Shown here piece by piece: positions 9,887 to 18,969 of a DNA stretch of 64,000 nt. Origin of the DNA: an uncultured Pseudomonadota bacterium (GTDB lineage Bacteria; Pseudomonadota; Alphaproteobacteria; UBA3830); NCBI GenBank assembly GCA_902771535.1, contig CACXWU010000002.1, positions 1 to 64,000 of the forward strand. Reading direction: 5' to 3'. Positions within the stretch are counted from its first letter, which is position 1. Each line of letters opens with the position of its first letter. The notes beneath the pieces are model-generated. The model searched no databases. It saw only the letters and a program-made list of their open reading frames with translations, and had not been told where the DNA came from. A program made the translations under genes and the position numbers.

Positions 9887-11294
9887 CGTTCATTTTATTT
9901 TTCACTTCATCTTTTTTACTGTTTATTTTACTGTAAACATTTATCGCCTTTAAAGTATCAAAAGCCTTATTTAACTGGTAATCCTTTTCTGCTCTTTCTC
10001 TGAGAGACATTTTTCTGAAATCAGGTTCCTCATCTTCTTTTTTGTCTTTATCACCCTTTTTAACAATCGGAGAATCTGGCAACTTATTGGAATCGGGGTG
10101 TTTCTTCTCAGTCTCTTTTCTATCCAGAGCATTTTTAAAGATCTCCTCACGCAGGGAAAATACTCCTTCAACTTTTTTGATGCTGGCGTAACCCGCCTCA
10201 ATGTCAGGGCTTATACCATTCCCCTGGATACATTCGCCACTCGGAGTATAGTATTTCGCGATAGTCAATTTAATTCCGGTTTTGTCCGAAAGAGGAATAA
10301 CTTTCTGCACCGAACCTTTTCCGAAAGAACGAGTTCCGATGATAACGGCGCGTTTATTATCACGTAGAGCACCTGCTAAAATTTCAGGGGCTGAAGCCGT
10401 TCCGCTGTTAATCAACACAGCCATCGGAAGTCCATTAGTAATATCCTCATCGTTTGCGAAAAATTCCATGGAGTTATCTTTGGTTCTGCCTCTGGTCGAT
10501 ACGATTTTGCATTTTTTGAGAAACAAATCCGAAACCGCAACAGCTTCATCCAACAGACCTCCCGGATTATTTCTTACGTCCAGTATAATACCGTTCAGCT
10601 TTTTATTTTCCTGTACAAATTTCTTGATATCCGCGCTGGTGTTTTTATCGAATGTAGAAATTCTGATGTATCCTATGTCGTCCAGCACCTCAGCTTTAAC
10701 CGACTTAACTTTTATTAGATCTCTCTTGATCGTCACATCGAAAGGAGCCTGCCTTTCTCTGACAATCTTGAGCTTTACCGAAGTTCCAGGCTTTCCTCTC
10801 AACTTTTCAATAACTTCCACATCCGTGATATTCGTCCCGAGATACTCGCCGTCCACCCCGACAATAAGGTCTCCGTTTTTCAACCCTGCTTTATAGGCTG
10901 GAGTATCATCTATAGCGGAAATAACCCGAATGTATCCGTCGTCATCCATGATAAATTCTATACCGAGTCCACCAAATTCTCCTTCCGTTAAATTTTTCAG
11001 AGAATTAAACGCCTTTTCATTCAAATAACGAGAATGCAAATCCAGAGTGGACATCATTCCTTCGATTGCCTTGCGAATTATGTCCTCATTTGTCATTTCG
11101 TTGACATATTCATACTTTATGCAAGCGCAAACGAATTGCAACTCGCGGCCAGCTATGTCTGCGGCTTTATCTCTCTCTTGGGACAAAACTTCAGACTTTT
11201 CAATTTTTCCCGCATTATCTTCTGACTTCGTTCCACCTGAATTACAAGCCACCAACGAAAGCAAAAAAGGCAAAACCCACAATTTTTTCATCAT
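9864..11294 (-). CDS. ctpA: C-terminal processing peptidase, lipoprotein form (S41)
   Basis: A longer reading from 11327 exists, but ATG 11294 is preferred: it overlaps the envC stop in an ATGA junction, has a GAAAGGGA site upstream and creates a proper lipoprotein signal ending LSLVAC. A PDZ domain follows (GGLGIEF, then PAYKAGL-KNGD). The S41 core has GGLLDEAV, the nucleophile in GTASAPEI and the base Lys in FGKGSVQ. The protease trims C-termini of envelope proteins and in many bacteria regulates peptidoglycan hydrolases. The long charged C-terminal tail (about 80 residues, Lys/Asp/Glu-rich) is more variable. Confidence 0.93.
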   Translation of the reverse strand: MMKKLWVLPFLLSLVACNSGGTKSEDNAGKIEKSEVLSQERDKAADIAGRELQFVCACIKYEYVNEMTNEDIIRKAIEGMMSTLDLHSRYLNEKAFNSLKNLTEGEFGGLGIEFIMDDDGYIRVISAIDDTPAYKAGLKNGDLIVGVDGEYLGTNITDVEVIEKLRGKPGTSVKLKIVRERQAPFDVTIKRDLIKVKSVKAEVLDDIGYIRISTFDKNTSADIKKFVQENKKLNGIILDVRNNPGGLLDEAVAVSDLFLKKCKIVSTRGRTKDNSMEFFANDEDITNGLPMAVLINSGTASAPEILAGALRDNKRAVIIGTRSFGKGSVQKVIPLSDKTGIKLTIAKYYTPSGECIQGNGISPDIEAGYASIKKVEGVFSLREEIFKNALDRKETEKKHPDSNKLPDSPIVKKGDKDKKEDEEPDFRKMSLRERAEKDYQLNKAFDTLKAINVYSKINSKKDEVKNKMNGEKNNAK

Positions 11295-12307
11295 TTTTTC
11301 CCTTTCTCTATAGTCTGCATAAGCCAATGTCTCGGATCAAGAGGTTCTCCAGATTTTCTTAATTCCATTTTTACGATCGGAGGATCCTTTGATTCGTCAT
11401 CCATCTGACCTATATAATCGCCAATTTCAACAACATCTCCCGTCGCCGCAAAAATCTTATTAATGCCGTACAGAAATATCCGATATTCGCCGTTACTGAT
11501 AATCACCATATTCTGATAATTCAGGAAATTTCCGGAAAATACCACAAGACCTTTCGCTGGAGAAGTGACAATCGCCTCTTGATTTGTTTCAAATCCCATG
11601 TAGCAAATCATCGAACCATCATCCCCACGATCTCCGAATTCTGCAACAATTTTTCCATTCACCGGATATGCCAAAGACAAATCTGTCGAAACCTTATTAT
11701 TTCTCAAAACCCCAACTACATTTTCTGCTTCCAACTCGGCATCCAACTCCTCAATAGATTCGGATTTAGTTGCAATATGGTAAACCACATCATTTTGAAT
11801 TACATTTTCTTCTCTGGTTTCCGCTAGTTTTTTGGATTCCTCATCTATTTTCTTACAAACATCTCTGTATTTTTCCGAAGCTCGAGTATAGTCTCTATCC
11901 AAATTGCTCTTCTCACGTTGAAGCTTTACTAACTCCGCGTTATCCCTTCCCAACTTAAGGCTCATATTTTTGAAATAATCCGCAAAGCTTTTTATAACAA
12001 TCGAGCAACGAATAAAATCATTCTTACTCTGGTATTTACTGATTATCAGCATATTCGAAAATCTTTGGATACTGGATAACACAGTGCAACACCTGGACAA
12101 GATTTCGTAAACATTTATCATTGTCGGCAGTGACATCTTTTCTCGTTTATTCACATCCTGCAATGCTGCCTGAACCTTAGAAAGAATCGACTCTTGCTTT
12201 TGAGCCTCTTTGCATAACCTTCGTATCTCCGTCGACTGGACAAAAGTGCAACTTCCCGTTTGAAACAGCAACAAAGAAACGAAAAAAGCTATCACAAAAA
12301 GTTTCAT
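11291..12307 (-). CDS. envC: murein hydrolase activator EnvC (degenerate LytM)
   Basis: This 338-residue protein has a signal peptide, a long coiled-coil region (about 25-190) and a C-terminal LytM/M23-like domain (about 215-335, ending DPRHWL). The M23 metal ligands are missing: positions expected to read HxxxD and HxH read CYMGFE and MEL. This matches EnvC, a non-catalytic activator of periplasmic amidases in cell division. It is positioned as in other alphaproteobacteria, directly before ctpA with an ATGA overlap. The sequence between the coiled coil and LytM is quite divergent. Confidence 0.85.
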   Translation of the reverse strand: MKLFVIAFFVSLLLFQTGSCTFVQSTEIRRLCKEAQKQESILSKVQAALQDVNKREKMSLPTMINVYEILSRCCTVLSSIQRFSNMLIISKYQSKNDFIRCSIVIKSFADYFKNMSLKLGRDNAELVKLQREKSNLDRDYTRASEKYRDVCKKIDEESKKLAETREENVIQNDVVYHIATKSESIEELDAELEAENVVGVLRNNKVSTDLSLAYPVNGKIVAEFGDRGDDGSMICYMGFETNQEAIVTSPAKGLVVFSGNFLNYQNMVIISNGEYRIFLYGINKIFAATGDVVEIGDYIGQMDDESKDPPIVKMELRKSGEPLDPRHWLMQTIEKGKK

Positions 12308-12322
12308 TACCTATAAAACACT

Positions 12323-13627
12323 CTACTTACAAAACACCCTTCCGACAGAACAGTACGAAAACCCTGAAGCCTTAACTTCATCCACCGAATAAATATTTCT
12401 GAGATCAATCAACAACGGACTTTTCACCCTTTTCCTCAGTTCTTTCAAATTGAGAGCTCGAAATTCACTCCAGTCTGTCAGAATTAATACAACATCGGCA
12501 TCGTTACAACATTCGTAAGGATTTTTTTCCCACGAAACATTATTGAAAATTCTTTTCGCTTGCTGAGAAAAGGAAGGATCGTAAACTTTTATGTTCGCCC
12601 CTGCATTTTGCAAAGCTTGAATAATTTCAATGCTCGGACTGTCTCTCATATCGTCGGTATTCGCTTTGAAAGTAACACCAAGAACAGAAATATCCTTACC
12701 TTTGACGTCACCATCACAGGCGGAAAGAATCTTTTTTACCATTTTGGCACGCCGCTTATCATTGGAAGAAATCGTCTCCTCCACCAAATTCATGTTGACA
12801 CCGAAATCTTTTGCAAAATCAGCCAGTGCCGATGTATCCTTCGGGAAACAAGAGCCGCCGTAACCAGGTCCCGCCAACAAAAACTTATCTCCGATTCTTT
12901 TGTCGAGTCCCATGGCGAGAGCCACGTCGTTGACATCTGCCCCACAAGCTTCGCACAAATTTGCAATCTCATTTATGAAAGTAACTTTCATCGCCAAAAA
13001 AGCATTGGAAGAATATTTGGACAATTCCGCGGTTTCTAAATTCGTAAATACAATCGGAACGTTAAATACGTAAAGCGGTCTGTAGACCTGAGACAAAACT
13101 TTTTTCGCTTTTTTGCTCTCAACTCCGAGAATAACTCTGTCCGGATGCATGAAATCGTCAATCGCCGCTCCCTCTTTCAGAAACTCCGGATTGAAGGCAA
13201 CATCAATCTCAACTCCCCGATCTTTCAGGAATTTTTTCACAGATTTCGTTGTTCCGACAGGCACCGTAGACTTAATAACCAACACGGCATCTGGATTTAC
13301 CGAACCAGCCAATTCCGCAACTGCCGAATATACGTAATCTAAATTGGCACTACCATCTTCTTTGCTCGGAGTTCCTACTGCAATGAATATGATATCGGCA
13401 TCCTTTACTGAATCTTTGGTGCTGGAAGAAAAACCAAGACGGCCTGCCTCCATATTTTTTTTCATCAACTTATCAAGACCCGGCTCGTAGATCGGCACTT
13501 CACCTTTTTTCAAAGATTCAACTTTCGCTAAGTTGTTATCCACACACGTAACATCGAATCCGAACTCCGCAAAGCAAACTCCGGAAACCAATCCTACATA
13601 ACCCGTACCAATTACCGTTATATTCAT
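12323..13627 (-). CDS. ugd: UDP-glucose 6-dehydrogenase
   Basis: This 434-residue protein has the N-terminal Rossmann motif GTGYVG (7-12) and the catalytic-Cys motif GGSCFPKD (Cys260, Lys263), as in UDP-glucose dehydrogenases. It oxidises UDP-glucose twice to UDP-glucuronate with two NAD+. Its start overlaps the galU stop by 1 bp, so substrate synthesis and use are translationally coupled. The product feeds surface polysaccharide or lipid A sugar pathways. Confidence 0.96.
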   Translation of the reverse strand: MNITVIGTGYVGLVSGVCFAEFGFDVTCVDNNLAKVESLKKGEVPIYEPGLDKLMKKNMEAGRLGFSSSTKDSVKDADIIFIAVGTPSKEDGSANLDYVYSAVAELAGSVNPDAVLVIKSTVPVGTTKSVKKFLKDRGVEIDVAFNPEFLKEGAAIDDFMHPDRVILGVESKKAKKVLSQVYRPLYVFNVPIVFTNLETAELSKYSSNAFLAMKVTFINEIANLCEACGADVNDVALAMGLDKRIGDKFLLAGPGYGGSCFPKDTSALADFAKDFGVNMNLVEETISSNDKRRAKMVKKILSACDGDVKGKDISVLGVTFKANTDDMRDSPSIEIIQALQNAGANIKVYDPSFSQQAKRIFNNVSWEKNPYECCNDADVVLILTDWSEFRALNLKELRKRVKSPLLIDLRNIYSVDEVKASGFSYCSVGRVFCK

Positions 13628-14445
13628 TACTTTTCCTTATTTTCTTTTATAAATTCATCTATCACGTGCTTCAGCTTCTCTGTATTGCTGGCTACTCGCA
13701 AAATAGCTGCTAACAGCCCGCCTTTGGAACCACAATCAAATCTTTGTCCTTCAAAATTGAACCCCACCAATCCGCAAGACGGAATCATTTCCAACAGTGC
13801 ATCAGTCAACTGGATTTCCCCATTTACTCCCGGCCCAAGATGTTCCAAAACCTTAAAAATATCCGCCGACAGTAAATAACGCCCGACTATCGCGATATTA
13901 GACTTCGCTTTCTCCGGAGAAGGCTTTTCGTCCACCGACTTCGCGTAGACCAACTTTCCTTCCTGACGCTCAACGTCCAGAATACCATAACGACTGACAT
14001 GTTTCCGATCGACAGGCATTGTCGCTACCATATTTGCGCCGCTGTAATTCTTTATCATTTCTCCAATACAAGACTTCGGACTCAGAATAAAATCATCCGC
14101 CGACATAACAGCAAAGGGCTCGTTATTTATAAGATTTTTAGCGCACAGCACAGCGTGTCCGAGACCTTTAGGTTCATTCTGGCGAACATAACAGACGCTC
14201 CCCATATTTATGTCGAAATAATCGGGATGAGAAAACATATAGTCGAAGTAATCCTCGATAGAATCTTTTCCGTGCCGAGTAACAAATATAAATTGCTCAA
14301 TACCTGCGTTAATCGCTTCTTCAAAAGCATAGTGAATCAGAGGCTTATCAATAATGCCCAGCATTTCCTTCGGAATGGCTCGAGTGATAGGGAAAAACCG
14401 TGTCCCCAAACCTCCAACGGGAAAAACTACTTTACGAATCCTCAT
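13627..14445 (-). CDS. galU: UTP-glucose-1-phosphate uridylyltransferase
   Basis: This 272-residue protein has the nucleotidyltransferase signature GGLGTRFFPITRAIPKEML (11-29), the acceptor segment MSADDF and the DEKPSPE loop typical of bacterial GalU. It makes UDP-glucose from UTP and glucose-1-phosphate. It is the first gene of the envelope operon running through ugd, envC, ctpA, the deacetylase and rppH. The C-terminus is slightly shorter than in E. coli GalU, as is common in alphaproteobacteria. Confidence 0.95.
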   Translation of the reverse strand: MRIRKVVFPVGGLGTRFFPITRAIPKEMLGIIDKPLIHYAFEEAINAGIEQFIFVTRHGKDSIEDYFDYMFSHPDYFDINMGSVCYVRQNEPKGLGHAVLCAKNLINNEPFAVMSADDFILSPKSCIGEMIKNYSGANMVATMPVDRKHVSRYGILDVERQEGKLVYAKSVDEKPSPEKAKSNIAIVGRYLLSADIFKVLEHLGPGVNGEIQLTDALLEMIPSCGLVGFNFEGQRFDCGSKGGLLAAILRVASNTEKLKHVIDEFIKENKEK

Positions 14446-14787
14446 TCACCCCTCGCAAATTACTCACAAGATACTATCACTTTGATTGAAACCTAATCAA
14501 CCAAAAAGACAGATAATTGCCCGCATTTTCACAAATTTTCAGAAACAAAGGAATCGGAAAAATAAAGTAATTTCTCGATAATTTATCCTCTAAATTGATG
14601 AAAAGATAATCTCTGTTAGAAATCTTTAACCCGTTTAACCTCATATTTTTGAATTTTTTCTGACCTTTAATAGCACTTTACTAGTGATTTTATCTTAAAT
14701 TTAACAATTTGTTGATAATTTAATGATAGAATTTAGTCGTAGTAAGGAAAGAAACTCGCGAGTTTCGATATTGTTACGTAGGAAGGT
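14446..14787. other. A+T-rich divergent intergenic region
   Basis: 342 bp between galU (minus) and a secreted-protein gene (plus). No protein-coding frame is convincing. A possible -10, TAGAAT at 14727-14732, lacks a good -35. An AGGAAGG ribosome-binding site at the right edge serves the downstream gene. Confidence 0.5.
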
Positions 14788-15522
14788 ATGAAGATATTAC
14801 GCTGTTTATTAGCTTTGCTGTTTTTTTTCGAATCTTTCGGAGATTACGAATCGGAATATGATGATCCGATTGAAATGGAAGATCAGCCCTATTATCAAAG
14901 GAAGAAGCCGAATTACAATAAACGTCAATCTCGTCGTTTAGGGAAAAAAACAAATCGCAAACCGCGATGTCTTCCGATTGAAACACCTGATCAACCTGAA
15001 CGTAGCCAATTTGTAATAAAGGCCCCAAGCGGTTGGGCTTACAGAACTTTTAAGGGAAACAATGGATTAGTGGGAGTATTATGGCCGAAAGGAACTTCTT
15101 TTAGTAACTGTGATACCGCAGTATTTGTATTTATCCAAGACTCAAATGAACGATCTTTACCTGAAATACCTGACAATGTCCACATATTTAATGAAAAATG
15201 CCCAAAAGCAGAATTTAAATTCGCCGATTGGAAAAATGACCTGGATAAAACCTTCTCGATAGAAGAGAAATATTTCTCCGGATTTTGTGGACGTACTCAA
15301 ATTTTATTTGAGGAGAAAGTAAAAAATTTCAGAATAATAACGATGCTCGCTTCATCATTCTATGTCTCATATGACCTTTTTGAAGACGTAAAATACATAG
15401 TATCCGCCTACAAAACAGAGGTAGAGGACAGTTTAGGTATCAAAAATAACAAATTGTCTCAACAAACAAAAAGAAATTCATCCGGAGATTCATTTTTTTC
15501 GGAAAGAAATACGGGATATTAA
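14788..15522 (+). CDS. secreted protein of unknown function
   Basis: This 244-residue protein has a clear signal peptide (about residues 1-18, Leu/Phe-rich, ending near Gly-Asp). An acidic then strongly basic linker follows (about 20-65, with RRLGKKTNRKPR). A folded part (about 70-210) begins APSGWAYRTF and contains NNGLVGVLWPKGTSF and DTAVFVFIQ, which look like strands of a compact alpha/beta domain. Two Cys pairs could form disulphides. The tail is polar and disordered-looking. It is monocistronic, facing pgk convergently. No function can be assigned. Confidence 0.7.
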   Translation: MKILRCLLALLFFFESFGDYESEYDDPIEMEDQPYYQRKKPNYNKRQSRRLGKKTNRKPRCLPIETPDQPERSQFVIKAPSGWAYRTFKGNNGLVGVLWPKGTSFSNCDTAVFVFIQDSNERSLPEIPDNVHIFNEKCPKAEFKFADWKNDLDKTFSIEEKYFSGFCGRTQILFEEKVKNFRIITMLASSFYVSYDLFEDVKYIVSAYKTEVEDSLGIKNNKLSQQTKRNSSGDSFFSERNTGY

Positions 15523-15622
15523 AACAACGAATTTTCTGAAACTACACCTGCCTCAAAAATTCGTGACCTCTTTTTTTTGAAACAATCCAAAATCTTAGTG
15601 ACAAAAAAATTAATTTCTCTTC

Positions 15623-16798
15623 TCACAATTCTCCGAATTTATTGTGACTGATGCGTATCGCCTCCAAGGCCGGACAATCTTCATTTTCAACATAATTCAG
15701 GAAGGCACCGCCCGCCGTAGATATGCATGTCATCTTATCCGCGACGCCGAATTTTTTCATGGCAAATCCCGTATCACCTCCTCCGATAATCGAAATCAGA
15801 TGATGATTTTGCGTTCTTTCGGCAATAAATTCGGCAATCGTCTTCGTTCCGAATTCAAATGGACTGCGCTCAAACAGTCCCACGGGACCGTTCCACAATA
15901 CCATGTCGCTGGTCAAGATATGATCTTCCAGCAATTTTACGGAATCGGGTCCTATATCAAAAACCGTTGTGTTGGAATCCTCGGACCGCATGATCGCATG
16001 ATCGCTTTTTGTCGAAATCAAAGCGGAAAAATCAGTCGGAACAATTAATTCACATCCAAACTTTTTTGCATTTTCCACAATTTCTTTAACATCTGCTTCG
16101 TACTCTCCAAATTCAAAAATCCCTGATATATCATTCTTGAAGTAGGAAAGAAAAGCACCCGCAATTCCTCCTCCGAGAGCTAACTTATCCACCTTAGTAA
16201 CTAATCGCTTGAGCAATTTTATCTTCGTTGATAACTTCGAACCTCCGATAATAGCCATTCTTTTCCCGGAAGAATGATTAAAAAATCTCTCTATGTTCTT
16301 GATTTCTTTTTTAAAATTCTCACCTAAATCCGACGGCAAAAATTGAGGTATTCCGAAAACCGAAGCGTGTTTGCGATGAGATACCGAAAACGCTTCATTC
16401 ACGAAAAAATCCCCCAATGAAGCCAATTTCCTAGAAAAATCCAAATCGCAACTTTCCTCCTGAGGGTGAAACCTAAGATTTTCAAAAAAAACTAAATCGT
16501 CATGCGGAGCTTTTTCTATTAAGGAGCGCGCATTTTCACCCAGATAATCTTCAATAAATAACACTGAATTTCCGTAAATTTTTTCTATGACAGGAATCAG
16601 TTGACGCAAACTCGGCGCCTCAGCTTGGTCCGATGTTTTCCCCATGTGAGACATCAGGACGACTTTTGCCCCCCTGTTCTTCAGCTCTTTTACGGTCGCA
16701 ACCGGCACTTTTATCCTGGCGTCATCCATTATGGTGCCTCCATCCATCGGAACATTAAAGTCGACCCGAACCAAGACTATTTTACCGGATAATTCCAC
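15623..16798 (-). CDS. pgk: phosphoglycerate kinase
   Basis: The substrate-binding LVRVDFNVP is near the start, the hinge and nucleotide regions read WNGPVGLFE and IIGGGDTGFA, and the C-terminal GGAFLNYVE is present. The length (391 residues) is normal. It transfers phosphate from 1,3-bisphosphoglycerate to ADP in glycolysis, or the reverse. GTG 16798 is preferred because the GGGAG site sits 6 nt upstream; the longer TTG reading (16804) would abut the site. No other glycolytic gene is next to it. Confidence 0.95.
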   Translation of the reverse strand: MELSGKIVLVRVDFNVPMDGGTIMDDARIKVPVATVKELKNRGAKVVLMSHMGKTSDQAEAPSLRQLIPVIEKIYGNSVLFIEDYLGENARSLIEKAPHDDLVFFENLRFHPQEESCDLDFSRKLASLGDFFVNEAFSVSHRKHASVFGIPQFLPSDLGENFKKEIKNIERFFNHSSGKRMAIIGGSKLSTKIKLLKRLVTKVDKLALGGGIAGAFLSYFKNDISGIFEFGEYEADVKEIVENAKKFGCELIVPTDFSALISTKSDHAIMRSEDSNTTVFDIGPDSVKLLEDHILTSDMVLWNGPVGLFERSPFEFGTKTIAEFIAERTQNHHLISIIGGGDTGFAMKKFGVADKMTCISTAGGAFLNYVENEDCPALEAIRISHNKFGEL

Positions 16799-16951
16799 AA
16801 CCAACTCCCTCTACCGTTCCAATACTATCTGAAAATCTCATATTTCGGATAACTAAACCCATCAATAACCGTGCAGGATTTTATCATACGTTGAAAATTT
16901 TATGAACTTTTTTTGGCTTACCCCTTGTAAAAAGCTTTCAAAGCCATTATT

Positions 16952-16960
16952 TGATATAAT
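16952..16960 (+). promoter_or_regulatory. extended -10 promoter
   Basis: TGATATAAT is a perfect TGn-TATAAT extended -10 about 29 bp before the start codon of the alpha/beta-hydrolase gene. No consensus -35 lies 16-18 bp upstream, as is usual for this promoter class. Confidence 0.55.
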
Positions 16961-16988
16961 GGAGTTCTTTATCAGGTAGGAGACTATT

Positions 16989-17642
16989 ATGCCAGCTATC
17001 GTTTTAACGGGTCATGCAGGACGGATTGAGGCAAAGTATCATCACAGCAGACAGGCCGGAGCACCTTTGGCTATGGTGTTGCATCCGAATCCTATGCAGG
17101 GCGGAACCATGAACAACCGAGTCACCGTAAGTCTGTACAATGCTTTCGTGGAAAACGGTTTTTCCGTAATTCGATTTAATTTTCGAGGAGTCGGAAAATC
17201 GGAAGGTGAGTTCGACAAGGGCGAAGGGGAATTCAACGACACCGCTTCAGTACTCGACTGGATTCGAGACATAAACAAGGGCCACCGCGAAATTTGGATA
17301 GCCGGATTTTCGTTCGGAGCTTTGATAGGAATGCAGCTGCTAATGCGACGTCCTGAAATTTCGGGATTCGTCTCCGTTTGTCCGCCGGCGAATCTCAATG
17401 ATTTTTCTTTCTTAGCACCCTGCCCTGTTTCCGGCATGATGATAAACGGCGCGGATGACATCGTGTGCCCGACAGAGCATGTGGACAAATTGGTCGAAAA
17501 ATTAAACGGTCAGCGGGGAATTTCGATCAATTATCGCGTAATTCCGAATTGCGATCATTCTTTCACGGGACATCTGGACACCATCAAGCAATATGTCACT
17601 GAATACTTGAACTCCAGGAGAGAAATGCGTAAAGTCGTCTAG
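16989..17642 (+). CDS. alpha/beta-hydrolase of the small conserved alphaproteobacterial type
   Basis: This 217-residue cytosolic protein has the alpha/beta-hydrolase pattern LHPNPMQGGTM (oxyanion-side loop), RFNFRGVGKSEG, the nucleophile elbow GFSFGA, an acid in NGADDIV and His in DHSFTG. The family is widespread in proteobacteria but its substrate is unknown. It lies 26 bp upstream of tyrS on the same strand and is probably co-transcribed. The TAGGAG ribosome-binding site is ideal. Confidence 0.85.
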   Translation: MPAIVLTGHAGRIEAKYHHSRQAGAPLAMVLHPNPMQGGTMNNRVTVSLYNAFVENGFSVIRFNFRGVGKSEGEFDKGEGEFNDTASVLDWIRDINKGHREIWIAGFSFGALIGMQLLMRRPEISGFVSVCPPANLNDFSFLAPCPVSGMMINGADDIVCPTEHVDKLVEKLNGQRGISINYRVIPNCDHSFTGHLDTIKQYVTEYLNSRREMRKVV

Positions 17643-17668
17643 TTATCGAAAAATTACGGGAGAAAATA

Positions 17669-18901
17669 ATGAAATCGTCCTTTTTGAATGAGGCTGTGGC
17701 CAGAGGTTTTGTGTACCAAACCACAAATTTAGAAGCAATCGACGAATATTTGTCGACAAAAGGACGATACGGATATGTGGGCTTCGATATTACCGCCAAA
17801 AGTCTGCACGTGGGGCATTTGATTCCGATATTTACGATGCGGCTGTTCCAGAAGCATGGACACAAGCCGATTATCCTGGTCGGAGGCGGCACAACAAAAG
17901 TCGGAGATCCTTCGTTTCGCAACACTACCCGTCCGATGCTTTCAAATGAGCAGATCGAGGAAAATCTTAAAGGAATAAAATCCTGCCTCGAGCCGTTTTT
18001 GGAATTTGGGGACGACAAGGCAGTAATGGTAAATAACTCTACATGGCTGGATAACATCAATTACTTGGAGTTTCTGCGCGACATCGGAAAATATTTTTCC
18101 ATAAACCGCATGATCGGGTTCGATTCGGTCAAAACGAAGCTGTCGCAAAACAACTCGCTGAGCTTTTTGGAATTTAACTACATGATTCTGCAGGCATACG
18201 ATTTTTACAGACTTTTCTGCGACAAAGGCTGCAGAATCCAGCTGGGCGGACAGGATCAGTGGGGAAATATTGTCTGTGGCGTAGAATTAATCAGAAAAAA
18301 ATGCGAAGCCGAAGCATTCGGGCTAACTAATCCGCTACTGACAACCAGCGATGGAAAGAAGATGGGGAAAACGGCCAACGGAGCAGTCTGGCTGTCCGAA
18401 AATTTCATGTCCGCCTACGATTTTTGGCAGTACTGGCGAAATGTCGCCGACGCAGATGTCATCAAATTGATGTATTTATTCACGGATTTGCCGATTGACG
18501 AAATCAAAAAAATGGAATCCGTCAAGGGAAGCGAAATAAACGCGCTGAAAGTCATCTTGGCAGACGAAATTACATCCATCGTGCACGGAAAAAATTCGCT
18601 CGCGTCCATTCACAAATCCGCCGAACAAATTTTCAATCAGTCCTGCGAAGACTTGGCTAAAATCGACTCGGTGAACAGATTTCCGATGGAGAAAAGCGCG
18701 TCGATCATCGATATTTTGGTAAAAACGCAGTTATGCTCCAGCCGAGGTGATGCAAAAAGGATGATCCGAGGCAAGGGCGTATATGTAAACAACGAGTCGA
18801 TCACCGAGGACTACAAACTTCCGCAAGATTTATCCGACGGAGATCTGCTTAAGTTGTCCTGCGGCAAGAAGAAAACCGTGATTTTGGAAATCAAAAACTG
18901 A
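17669..18901 (+). CDS. tyrS: tyrosyl-tRNA synthetase
   Basis: This 410-residue class I aminoacyl-tRNA synthetase has the HIGH-type motif HVGH (47-50), the tyrosine pocket GGQDQWGN and the KMSKS-type motif KKMGKT. A C-terminal S4 RNA-binding domain (about 345-405) starts near LCSSRGDAKRMI. It charges tRNA-Tyr. Length and domain order are normal for bacterial TyrRS. The GGGAG site gives an unambiguous start. Confidence 0.97.
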   Translation: MKSSFLNEAVARGFVYQTTNLEAIDEYLSTKGRYGYVGFDITAKSLHVGHLIPIFTMRLFQKHGHKPIILVGGGTTKVGDPSFRNTTRPMLSNEQIEENLKGIKSCLEPFLEFGDDKAVMVNNSTWLDNINYLEFLRDIGKYFSINRMIGFDSVKTKLSQNNSLSFLEFNYMILQAYDFYRLFCDKGCRIQLGGQDQWGNIVCGVELIRKKCEAEAFGLTNPLLTTSDGKKMGKTANGAVWLSENFMSAYDFWQYWRNVADADVIKLMYLFTDLPIDEIKKMESVKGSEINALKVILADEITSIVHGKNSLASIHKSAEQIFNQSCEDLAKIDSVNRFPMEKSASIIDILVKTQLCSSRGDAKRMIRGKGVYVNNESITEDYKLPQDLSDGDLLKLSCGKKKTVILEIKN

Positions 18902-18916
18902 AAGGTTTCGAATAAC

Positions 18917-18943
18917 TAAAACGCAGAGCCCGAAGACCCTGCG
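18917..18943 (-). terminator. possible terminator of the 394-residue exported-protein gene
   Basis: Arms CGCAG and CTGCG enclose an imperfect inner stem, with TTTT on the minus-strand 3' side, 27 bp past the stop. The stem is short, so this is tentative. Confidence 0.4.
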
Positions 18944-18969
18944 CACTGATAGAAAAACAGAGAAAACTT

